Made by a program: the position numbers and the translations under genes | NCBI GenBank assembly: GCA_027486655.1 | Contig: JAIXOR010000013.1 | Span: forward strand, 31,838 to 95,837 | Length of the DNA stretch: 64,000 nucleotides | Origin: Verrucomicrobiaceae bacterium | GTDB lineage: Bacteria > Verrucomicrobiota > Verrucomicrobiia > Verrucomicrobiales > Akkermansiaceae | Direction: 5' to 3' | The notes under the pieces: generated by a model | Seen by the model: only the letters and a program-made list of their open reading frames with translations | Database searches by the model: none | Told to the model about the DNA's origin: nothing | Shown here: piece by piece, positions 37,403-45,835 of the stretch | Layout: each line of letters opens with the position of its first letter | Position numbering within the stretch: the stretch's first letter is position 1

Positions 37403-37452
37403 TAACCAATTGGTCCTGGGTTCGAGTCCCAGTCCTCGTACTTCCTCTGGCA
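37403..37452 (+). repeat. attR: right 50-bp direct repeat (tRNA-Lys fragment)
   Basis: Exact copy of 10832-10881. The sequence before it does not supply a D arm or 5' acceptor strand, so this is not a functional tRNA but the original 3' end displaced by integration. Confidence 0.95.
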
Positions 37453-38041
37453 ATCCCTCGCCTACCCCGTTACCGGTGACCTGAAAAGGTGTGAGAGCAG
37501 ATGGCTGAAAAAGCCTCCTCCGCGGGAGCCGCTCCAATGCATCCTTTGCACGCTTGGGCATTTTTTTGTTTTCCGGCGTTTCTCAGGTTGAGCCGTCGCT
37601 GACGCCCCAAAGCCGGGTAGTGGCCCCCGGTGTCCCCGGCCATGCACGGGCGCATGGGTGATTGTTTCTTCCCTGAATCAGGATGGAAAACGGCCTCATG
37701 CCGAACCAGTGCGGCTGCGAACCCGGAAGGCGTCGGGGCTTGGGGAGTGCTTTGGAAACTGGTGGTAGATTCTAATGCATTGGATGCCAAAAGGTTAGGG
37801 GTTGACTTGTTTTCCGGAGTAGACGGTTTTTTCGATAGCCTACTCCGCATAAAATACTTTAAGGACTTAAATATTTACATTTCTTAACAATCTGCTGGAG
37901 TCGCGGCCTTGTGATGGAGGTCGCTTCACCCCGCCCCCGTTGCACGGCCGTGACTTGGTGCAGAAATCCCGATCCATCCCATGCCCGATGGAGACCGGAG
38001 CTCGAATCCGCCGGCGACCCACTTCCAGCCCATAGCCGAAC
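37453..38041. promoter_or_regulatory. Leader region of the giant-protein operon
   Basis: About 590 bases between attR and the first gene of the right-hand operon. I see no supported gene. A T-rich run follows TGGGCA at about 37560. At 37815-37822 and 37840-37847 the arms CGGAGTAG and CTACTCCG form an 8-bp inverted repeat, followed at once by an AT-rich block (37848-37888, ATAAAATACTTTAAGG and on) that is the best promoter candidate for the genes at 38042 to beyond 64000. The inverted repeat could be an operator. Confidence 0.45.
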
Positions 38042-41000
38042 ATGCGCATGAAACAGCTCCCCGTTCCGTTCCGGCCCCAGAGCCGTTGCAAACGACTCGC
38101 CAGGCCACCCGAAGCCGTCGCGGGCGGCGGGTTCTTTCCAGCCAGCGCAAGCCGGTCGGCGGGGCGGATGGCCCGGGGCGCGGTGGCTGTGCTCGCCTTG
38201 CTGCCAGCGGTGCTCTTTGGCCAGATCACGGTCAGCAACCTGAACGACAGCGGTGCGGGATCCCTGCGGCAGGCGATCGTCGATGTGCCGGCGGGCGGGA
38301 CCATCGGATTCAGCAGCGGCCTGGCCGGGCAGACCCTCCCGCTTGCCAGCGAGTTGGTCATCAACAAGGACCTCACCATCCAGGCCACCGGACTTACCGG
38401 TGGCCTTGTCCTTTCCGGGGGGAGCGCCTGCCGGGTGCTCCGGGTGGAGGCCGGGCGCGTGGTCACGCTACGGCTGCTCCGGATCGCGAATGGCAATGGC
38501 GACGGAGCGTCCGACGACAACTTCGGCGGCGGCCTCTACAACTCCGGGGTGACGACGGTGGATCGCTGCACGTTTTCAGCGAACTCGGTGACCAACTACG
38601 GCGGTGCGATCTACAACGCGCTCAATGCCAGCCTCACCGTGACCGGCACCACCTTCACGGGAAATCATGCGGGCCTCTATGGTGCCGCGATTTCCAACTC
38701 GAGTGTGCTGCTTCTGAACGGTTCCACCTTCAATGCCAACCACGCCGGCTTCGAGGGCGGCGGGATCTACAGCGACTTCTCAAGCACGCTCACCATCACC
38801 AACTCCACCTTCACGGCGAACCTCGCGGACTTCTTCGGCGGTGCGGTGTTCAACGGCAGTCCGCGTTTCACGATCCAGAGCTCGACCCTGGTGGCGAATT
38901 CGGCACTGCGCATTGGTGGCGGCATCTACAACGATTTCTTCGGCACGCCGAGCTCGCAGGTGAGCCATACGATCGTCGCGCTCAACACCGCGCCGGAAGG
39001 AGCGGACATCTTCGGTCCGCGTGACGAATCATTCAACTTCACCGGAGGGGATCCGAAGCTTTCCCCGCTGGGTGACTACGGTGGTCCGACAAAAACGATG
39101 CCTCCCTTGCCGGATTCACCGGTCATTGACGCCGGCGGAACCACCACTTTGTCCACCGATCAGCGCGGGCAGCCGCGTTTGCTCGTCGGCGGCTTGGACA
39201 TTGGCGCATTCGAAGTGCCGTATTCGAACTACAACCCCACCGGCGTGACCATCCACGCGCGGGTGCCCTCCTCCGATCCGGGCGGGGTGTTTGAGATTTC
39301 GACCGATCCGGACTTCCTGCCGGTGGTGAGCACCTATGCCGGCACGGGCACCGCCGGCTTTGCGGATGCCACGCGCCTGTCCGCGCAGCTCGGCTATCCG
39401 TCCGGCGTGGCGAGGGACTCGCAAGGCAGTGTGTTCTTCGCGGATACCGGCAACCACCGCATCCGCATGATCACCTCGGACGGTCAGGTGAGCACCATCG
39501 CCGGCACCGGAGTGTATGGCATGGCCAACGGATCCGGAGCGACGGCGCAGTTCGCGTTCCCCTCCGCCATTGCCGTGGGTGCGGATGATCACGTCTACGT
39601 CTCGGACACCTACAACCACCGCGTTTGCAAACTGTCCCGGCCGTCGATCCCCGGCGGCTCCTGGGCGGTGACGACCCTGGCGGGCACCGGGCTGAGCGGC
39701 TATGTGAACGGAGCGGGATCCGTGGCGCGCTTCAGTTTCCCTTACGGACTCACGCTGGATGGAGACGGCAACGTCTATGTCGCGGACTCTAACAACCACC
39801 GCATCCGCAGGATTACTTCCGGCGGCACCGTCAGCAATTACGCGGGTTCCGGAGCGATGGCGTCTGCGAACTCCACCTCATCCCTCACGGCTTCGTTCAA
39901 CTCGCCCAAAGGCGTCGTCCTCCTCAGTGGCAGCCTCTATGTGGCGGATACCGGCAATCACCTGATCCGCCGGATCGTGATGTCCTCCGATTCCTTGTCG
40001 AGGACGGTCACCACCTTCGCGGGATCCACATCCGGATTCGCCGATGGAACGGGAAGCAGCGCGCAATTCCAAACCCCATCCGGCATCGCCACAAACGGTG
40101 CGGGCGTCCTTTACGTCGCGGACGAGCAGAACCACCGCATCCGCCAGATCACGGCCACCGCCGATGTCTCCACCGTGGCCGGCACCGGCGATGCAGGGCT
40201 TGTGAATGGCCGGACCGATGTCGCCCGCTTCCGCGCGCCGACCGGAGTGACGGTCGGCATCGATGGAAACCTGATCGTCGCGGACTCCGAAAACCACGAG
40301 CTGCGGGGCATCGCCATCCAGCCGCTCTCGGTCCCGTCCGAGCTCATGGCCGGCACCACCAATGCCGATGGCATTCAAGTGAGAAGCGTGCTGGATGTGA
40401 ACGCCATCGGGCTGGCACCCGGAGTGACTTACTACTTCCGATGGAAGTCCTCGACCACGGGGAACACGCAGTTGTTAGGCCAGAGTTTCTTCCTCTATGA
40501 TTTCCCGGCGGTGGAAACCCGGCCCGCGAGCCATGTCTCGCCCGCCTCGGCGCAGTTGAATGCGAATGTGGATCCGAAGAACGGCCGCACCGTGGTGACT
40601 CTGGAGTATTCCACGGACCCGGCCTTGTTGCATCCCTATCAGGTGAGCACCCCGGCCGGATCCGGAACGGCGGGATTTGCGGATGGCACGGGCAACGCGG
40701 CCCAATTCTCCAATCCTGCGGGAGTGGTCACCAATGCGGCGGGCGATGTGTTTGTGGCGGACCGGCTGAACCACCGCATCCGGCGGATCACCGCTGCGGG
40801 CGTGGTGAGCACCTTTGCGGGTTCGGGCGATCCCGGATTCACCAATGGCATCGGCACGGCGGCGCGATTCGAGAAGCCCGCCGGCCTGGCCATCGATGCG
40901 GCGCAGAACCTTTATGTGGCTGACGAGCAGAACCATCAGATCCGCAAGATCACCCCGGCCGGAGTGGTGAGTGTGTTCGCCGGGTCCGGCATCGCCGGCT

Positions 41001-43801
41001 TCCTCGAGGGCAGCGCGGCCACCGCCCGGTTCCTCTATCCGACGGGAGTGGCGGTGGATGCCGATGGGAATGTGTATGTCGCGGATTCCGGGAACCACCG
41101 CATCCGGAAAATCTCCGCCGTGGATGGCATGGTAAGCACCCATGCAGGCACCGGCGTCGCGGGTGCGACGGACGGAGCCGTGGCCGACGCTCAGTTTTCC
41201 ACACCGAAGGCGCTCGCACTGGGGGCGGGTGCCGCGCTCATCGTGGCGGATACCGGCAATCACTCGATCCGCGTGATCGATGCGGGCACCGTGATCACGC
41301 TGGCCGGCGACGGCACCGAGGGCTTTGCAAACGGACTGGGAACGAGCGCGCGTTTCGCCTCTCCCGGCGGGGTTTCGCGGGATGCGGATGGAGTGGTCTT
41401 TGTGGCGGATTCCGGCAACCACCGCATTCGCAGGATCCTTCCCGATGGCACGGTGGACACCCTTGCAGGTTCCGGCATCGCCGGGCATCTCGATTCCCCC
41501 ACGGCGGCGCTTTATCCGGCCACGGCCACCCGTTTCCACACGCCTGCGGGAGTCACGGTGGACGCGCAGGGCCGCCTGTTTGTGACGCAGGAAGGCTTGC
41601 TTCGAAAAATCGCCCGCTCGGCCACGCTGCCCTTCGTCACCGTGGCACCGGACGCCACCGGCAGCGGCGCTCGTGATCTTTCCGCCATCGTCAATCAACC
41701 GCTTCTCTACGGCTCCACCTATTACTTCCGGGCGCGTGGCACGAGTTATCGGGATTCCATCACCGGTAATATCCTGAGCTTCGTCACTCCGCAGGCGATG
41801 CAAGAGGTCTTTGCCGGGCCGGACACAACCGCGCCGCGTCTCGATGACCAGCAAACGGCCGCCGTCGACTTCGGAGACACTCCGAACGGACAACCGGTGC
41901 CGCGTGCCTTCACCATCTTCAATCCCGGCTCCTGGCCCCTTACGATCGGCTCGGTCAATCTGCCCTCCGGCTTTCATCTATCAGGCAGCTTCGGGGTCAT
42001 TCCTCCCGGTCAATCGGCCACCGCCAACATCGTGCTCAGCGCGGGCCTTGCCGGGCATTTCTCGGGTAATGTGTGGATTTCAAGCGACGCGCCGGAACAA
42101 AGCTCCTTCACGTTTCCGATCACCGGTGTGGTGATCGATCCTCCGCAAGTCACCACCCTCGATGCCACCGATGTCGCCGGGGGCGAGGCCACGTTCCATG
42201 CCACGGTCAATCCCAAGGACAGCCCCACCACGGTGTGGTTCGAGTGGTCGCAGGATTCGGATTTCGATGGCGTCTCGGTGAGCCCCTTGGCCGGCTCCTC
42301 GGCCGGCTACGCAGATGGATCCGCGGAAAACGCCATGTTCAATCAGCCTCAGGGCCTGGTCGTCGATGCGGATGGAAACACCTATGTCGCCGATACCGGA
42401 AACCACCGGATCCGCAAGGTGGCAGCGGACGGCACCACCACCACCCTGGCGGGCAGCGGCGTGGCGGGCTATGCAGATGGCACGGGCAGCGCTGCGCAGT
42501 TTGATCGGCCCACCGGTATCGTCCGCGCGGCTTCGGGACTGCTCTTCGTCACCGATGCCGGCAATCACCGGATCCGCACGATCACTGCTGCGGGCGTGGT
42601 TTCCACCTTCTGCGGCCTCGGCACTCCGGGCTTCACCGATGGCATCCCGACAGCGGCCCGCTTCGACAACCCGACCGGTCTCGCGATGGATGGAAACGGC
42701 GTGCTTTATGTGGCGGATACCGGCAACCACCGGATCCGCAGGATCGCTCCGGATGGATCGGTGAGCACCCTGGCAGGAAACGGTACGGCGGCTTCCACCG
42801 ATGGTGCGTCCGGATTGGCGGCGTTCAATGCCCCTTTCCGCCTCGTCCGTGATTCTGCAGGATACATCTATGTGACGGAGAGCTTTGGTCACGCTGTGCG
42901 CCGGGTTTCCTCGGACGGAAACACCATCACTTTCGCCGGCTCGGTGATGGCATCGGGCGATGCCAACGGCTTGGGAAGCACCTCCCGGTTCAATCAACCC
43001 ACGGGACTCGCCGTGGGTGTGGACGGAAGGATCTATGTGGCGGATACAGGCAACCATCGAATCCGCTCGATCACTCCGGCCGGTGCGGTCAATACGGTCG
43101 CCGGGACGGGCATCGCTGGAGTTCTCGACGGGCTTGGCGACCAGGCCCGGTTCTCCAGCCCCGCCGCCCTCGCCGCATCCGCGGATGGAAGTTTCGTGGT
43201 CGGGGAAAACGGATCCTCTCGCCTGCGTTCGATCGACTCGCTTCAGGTCCTGCTAGAAGCGGTGACCGGCCTGATCGGTACGACAAGTCTTCCGGTTTCA
43301 CTGGATGCCACCGGTGTTCCTGCGGCAGACTCGTTTTACTTCCGCGCCATCGCGACCAATGGCGGCGGCACCACGGTGGGCAACATCGTCATGGTGAATG
43401 GCGTCAGCCCGATCACCGGATTCGCCGCCTGGCAGGCATCCCAGTTCGGAGCGAATGCAAGCAACGCCCAGATCGCAGGTGCCTCGGCGTCACCCGCCGG
43501 CGATGGGGTGAGCAATCTCCTCAAATACGCGTTCGGTCTCGATCCCTTCACTCCCTCTGCAGCCAGCATGCCGGCCGCCGCCCTCGATTCGGGCTCGCTT
43601 GCCATCACCTACAACCAGGTGCTGTCCGCCACGGATATCACCTACACCGTCCAGTGGTCCGCCGATCTCGTCAGTTGGAGCAACGCGGGGGTCACCGAAC
43701 AAGTCATTGGCTCCAACGCAAGCACCCGGCAAGTCCGCGCATCCGTGACCGGAGCACCCTCCGTCGCCAAGTTTCTCCGGATCCAAGTCTCCCAGCAATA
43801 A
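38042..43801 (+). CDS. Giant exported protein: beta-helix plus three NHL propellers
   Basis: A 1919-residue exported protein. The hydrophobic signal core (MARGAVAVLALLPAVLFGQ) starts 42 residues in; I kept the first ATG, but a start at 38168 is possible. The first domain (38220-39220) is a Gly/Asn-rich beta-helix with GGGIYSDFSSTLTITNSTFT-type rungs ending in DIGAFE, the 'choice-of-anchor Q' end. Then three NHL propellers alternate with fibronectin-III-like linkers: 39310-40320, 40640-41620 and 42270-43230, each with blades like VYVADSNNHRIRRIT and TLAGSG-x-x-G. An ASH-like domain (41860-42140; DFGDTPNGQPVPRAFTIFNP) sits before the last propeller. It ends with GDGVSNLLKYAFGLDP and V-x-WSADLVSW. 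NHL propellers bind proteins or sugars. First gene of the operon; the next starts three bases after its stop. Confidence 0.87.
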   Translation: MRMKQLPVPFRPQSRCKRLARPPEAVAGGGFFPASASRSAGRMARGAVAVLALLPAVLFGQITVSNLNDSGAGSLRQAIVDVPAGGTIGFSSGLAGQTLPLASELVINKDLTIQATGLTGGLVLSGGSACRVLRVEAGRVVTLRLLRIANGNGDGASDDNFGGGLYNSGVTTVDRCTFSANSVTNYGGAIYNALNASLTVTGTTFTGNHAGLYGAAISNSSVLLLNGSTFNANHAGFEGGGIYSDFSSTLTITNSTFTANLADFFGGAVFNGSPRFTIQSSTLVANSALRIGGGIYNDFFGTPSSQVSHTIVALNTAPEGADIFGPRDESFNFTGGDPKLSPLGDYGGPTKTMPPLPDSPVIDAGGTTTLSTDQRGQPRLLVGGLDIGAFEVPYSNYNPTGVTIHARVPSSDPGGVFEISTDPDFLPVVSTYAGTGTAGFADATRLSAQLGYPSGVARDSQGSVFFADTGNHRIRMITSDGQVSTIAGTGVYGMANGSGATAQFAFPSAIAVGADDHVYVSDTYNHRVCKLSRPSIPGGSWAVTTLAGTGLSGYVNGAGSVARFSFPYGLTLDGDGNVYVADSNNHRIRRITSGGTVSNYAGSGAMASANSTSSLTASFNSPKGVVLLSGSLYVADTGNHLIRRIVMSSDSLSRTVTTFAGSTSGFADGTGSSAQFQTPSGIATNGAGVLYVADEQNHRIRQITATADVSTVAGTGDAGLVNGRTDVARFRAPTGVTVGIDGNLIVADSENHELRGIAIQPLSVPSELMAGTTNADGIQVRSVLDVNAIGLAPGVTYYFRWKSSTTGNTQLLGQSFFLYDFPAVETRPASHVSPASAQLNANVDPKNGRTVVTLEYSTDPALLHPYQVSTPAGSGTAGFADGTGNAAQFSNPAGVVTNAAGDVFVADRLNHRIRRITAAGVVSTFAGSGDPGFTNGIGTAARFEKPAGLAIDAAQNLYVADEQNHQIRKITPAGVVSVFAGSGIAGFLEGSAATARFLYPTGVAVDADGNVYVADSGNHRIRKISAVDGMVSTHAGTGVAGATDGAVADAQFSTPKALALGAGAALIVADTGNHSIRVIDAGTVITLAGDGTEGFANGLGTSARFASPGGVSRDADGVVFVADSGNHRIRRILPDGTVDTLAGSGIAGHLDSPTAALYPATATRFHTPAGVTVDAQGRLFVTQEGLLRKIARSATLPFVTVAPDATGSGARDLSAIVNQPLLYGSTYYFRARGTSYRDSITGNILSFVTPQAMQEVFAGPDTTAPRLDDQQTAAVDFGDTPNGQPVPRAFTIFNPGSWPLTIGSVNLPSGFHLSGSFGVIPPGQSATANIVLSAGLAGHFSGNVWISSDAPEQSSFTFPITGVVIDPPQVTTLDATDVAGGEATFHATVNPKDSPTTVWFEWSQDSDFDGVSVSPLAGSSAGYADGSAENAMFNQPQGLVVDADGNTYVADTGNHRIRKVAADGTTTTLAGSGVAGYADGTGSAAQFDRPTGIVRAASGLLFVTDAGNHRIRTITAAGVVSTFCGLGTPGFTDGIPTAARFDNPTGLAMDGNGVLYVADTGNHRIRRIAPDGSVSTLAGNGTAASTDGASGLAAFNAPFRLVRDSAGYIYVTESFGHAVRRVSSDGNTITFAGSVMASGDANGLGSTSRFNQPTGLAVGVDGRIYVADTGNHRIRSITPAGAVNTVAGTGIAGVLDGLGDQARFSSPAALAASADGSFVVGENGSSRLRSIDSLQVLLEAVTGLIGTTSLPVSLDATGVPAADSFYFRAIATNGGGTTVGNIVMVNGVSPITGFAAWQASQFGANASNAQIAGASASPAGDGVSNLLKYAFGLDPFTPSAASMPAAALDSGSLAITYNQVLSATDITYTVQWSADLVSWSNAGVTEQVIGSNASTRQVRASVTGAPSVAKFLRIQVSQQ

Positions 43802-43804
43802 GTC

Positions 43805-45814
43805 ATGTCCCCTTCACCCAAGCTCATGAAACACCCGCTTCCCGCCATTCTGCACGTGATCACCGGAATCATGGCCGGATGGGTCATGCTGGGCGCGCAG
43901 ACTCTCCGCGCGCAGACCGGTGACCAGACGCTCACGCTCTCTCCGGGTTGGAATGCCGTCTGGTTGGAGGTGCAGCCGCAGGATGCAAACGGGCAGGCAA
44001 AGGCTCCGGCGGATGTGTTCAACAACACGAATATCCAGATCGTCGCCACTCCCAAGCCGCTCGCCGGATTGTCCGAGTTCTTTGCCAGCGATCCCGGTGC
44101 CGTCACCACCTTCAACCAGGAGGAATGGCAGCAGTGGAAGCGAATCGATCCCGCCGGCCAGAACAACCTCGCTCTGATCACGGGAAACCAACCCTACCTG
44201 ATCCAGGTCGGCGGAGGCTCGGCCGTCGTGCTCTCCCTCAGTGGCAAGGTCAGCTTCCATCGCCCGAAATGGACGCCGGACCGCTACAATCTCGTCGGAT
44301 TCGGCCTTGAGGGCACACCCACCTTCGATGCCTTCTTCGGTCCTTCAGGCTCCAAGCACCCGGTCAGCCGCATCTTCACACTCAACGCATCGTCCGGCAA
44401 TTGGGAACTGGTCTCCGGCAGCGCGCAGATGACTTCCGGCAGGGCCTACTGGGTCTTTTCTAACGGCCCATCGAATTACTCGGGTCCGGTTTCGGTGGAC
44501 TTTGACCTTTCCTCCATCGGCCGCCTCGACTTCGCAGGATCGCTGGACAACGTGGGCGTCGGCTCCGGCGTGGATGCGCTCGATCTCGACCTTGAGGAAA
44601 TCGTTTTCACCAATCTGGGATCCGCCGCCGCAACGCCCGCACTGGATTTGATCACTCCGGACTCCGCGCAGGGGAACCTCGCCCTCTACGTGGTCAACCC
44701 GAAGCCGGCCACGCTCGGCTATGATCGTGGAAACCAAGTGGACACCAGCGCCGGCGCGGGTGCCAGTTCCTCGCTCGGCAAAACCGTGGCATCCGGCCAA
44801 ACCGGAATCCTCACTCTCGGTGCGAGGCGCAATTGGAATGACAATCTTCCCCGCACCAACGTCTATCGTCTCAAGACAGGTGCCCAGGGTGCCTCGTTCT
44901 GGCTTCCCGTCACCGCTGTCCGCAGCGAGGTCTCCCAGCCGGTAGTCCCGGGCACACCCGCCAATGAAGTGACCGGACTCTGGGTGGGCGAGGTGATCTT
45001 CGATGCTGCCACCAGCATCGTTGAGGACGGCTCGCCCGTTCGTCCCTCGGCCGGCACCGCGCCCATGCGCGTCATCCTCCACTCGGATGCGGGTGGCGGT
45101 GTGAAGCTGCTCTCACAGGTCACCGTCATGCAGACGAAAACCGCGGATCCGGGAGTGGCTCCTGCGCCTGTTCTCGTGGTGGATCCCGCGAGGATCCCGT
45201 TCTTCGAAGGCATCCGCGAGCGCAATGGAAAACGCGTGGGACTTCGCATCGAGGCCGTCGCTTATGACATGCCCCGCAAGCTGGATGCCGTGAGCCAGGC
45301 CAATCTGATCGAGGATCCGAAGTTCCTCACCCTCACCAGTCTCAGCTCCGCCCTCCAGGCCGCCCTCGGCCAGGATGCTTCCACCCGCACCCAGACGCAG
45401 AAGGATCTCATCAACTCCAGCAGCAGCGCCATCTCCGCCGCCAAGCTTACCATCCCGAACCTCCTTCCGAACTACCTGCTCTCCAGCGCCGGGCGTCCTC
45501 CGAAACTCGCCGAGGCCTACGACCTCACCGCTCCGATGACCGGTGCCATCGGTGCCGGACAAACGGTGTCCGGAAACCTCACCCTCGATCCCTTCCACCG
45601 CAGCAATCCCTTCCGCCACGCCTATCACCACGATCTGGCCAAGGGCCCGCAGATCAACCGGACCCTCAGCATAACCTTCGACTCCTCGCAACCAGTCGCC
45701 GGCCGTCTCCGCGGCATCTGCACCGAGGCCATCTCCGGCCTCATCAAGTCCACCGTGACCCTGAGCGGCCGCGTCGAGTTCAGCCGCGTCAACACCGTGG
45801 ATACCCTCAACTGA
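43805..45814 (+). CDS. Exported protein of unknown function
   Basis: A 669-residue exported protein I do not recognise. The signal peptide core is ILHVITGIMAGWVMLGAQTL, cut before QTGDQTLTLSPGWNAVWLEV. That mature N-terminus, with GWN-x-VWLEVQP, recurs in large exported verrucomicrobial proteins in my knowledge but has no assigned role. The body is beta-rich; a region near the end (LDPFHRSNPFRHAYHHDLAK then NRTLSITFD) has a His cluster that could bind metal. No catalytic motif is evident. ATG 43805 comes three bases after the upstream stop; a second ATG at 43826 directly precedes the signal peptide. It lies between two giant genes with gaps of 3 and 21 bases, so it is surely co-transcribed. 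Confidence 0.75.
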   Translation: MSPSPKLMKHPLPAILHVITGIMAGWVMLGAQTLRAQTGDQTLTLSPGWNAVWLEVQPQDANGQAKAPADVFNNTNIQIVATPKPLAGLSEFFASDPGAVTTFNQEEWQQWKRIDPAGQNNLALITGNQPYLIQVGGGSAVVLSLSGKVSFHRPKWTPDRYNLVGFGLEGTPTFDAFFGPSGSKHPVSRIFTLNASSGNWELVSGSAQMTSGRAYWVFSNGPSNYSGPVSVDFDLSSIGRLDFAGSLDNVGVGSGVDALDLDLEEIVFTNLGSAAATPALDLITPDSAQGNLALYVVNPKPATLGYDRGNQVDTSAGAGASSSLGKTVASGQTGILTLGARRNWNDNLPRTNVYRLKTGAQGASFWLPVTAVRSEVSQPVVPGTPANEVTGLWVGEVIFDAATSIVEDGSPVRPSAGTAPMRVILHSDAGGGVKLLSQVTVMQTKTADPGVAPAPVLVVDPARIPFFEGIRERNGKRVGLRIEAVAYDMPRKLDAVSQANLIEDPKFLTLTSLSSALQAALGQDASTRTQTQKDLINSSSSAISAAKLTIPNLLPNYLLSSAGRPPKLAEAYDLTAPMTGAIGAGQTVSGNLTLDPFHRSNPFRHAYHHDLAKGPQINRTLSITFDSSQPVAGRLRGICTEAISGLIKSTVTLSGRVEFSRVNTVDTLN

Positions 45815-45835
45815 TCCTCCCTCCGAAGCACTCCA

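Larger units (their letters stand above)
10832..37452. mobile_element. Genomic island integrated in tRNA-Lys
   Basis: A 26.6-kb segment bounded by a perfect 50-bp direct repeat, the left copy being the 3' end of tRNA-Lys plus 12 bases, the right copy a tRNA fragment with no 5' half. That is the footprint of site-specific integration at a tRNA gene by a tyrosine recombinase. The left end is strikingly AT-rich compared with the chromosome: 15 of 60 bases from 14221 are G or C. Cargo, left to right: decayed coding sequence, two small ribbon-helix-helix-like genes, two unknown genes, and four large exported proteins. I find no integrase, excisionase, relaxase or transposase, so it may be a decayed or trans-mobilised element. 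The island is inferred from repeat, composition and gene content together. Confidence 0.85.

Noticed and set aside
37403..37452. Second tRNA-Lys gene
   Set aside because: Only the 3' half from the anticodon loop onward is present; the upstream sequence cannot form the D arm or the 5' acceptor strand.
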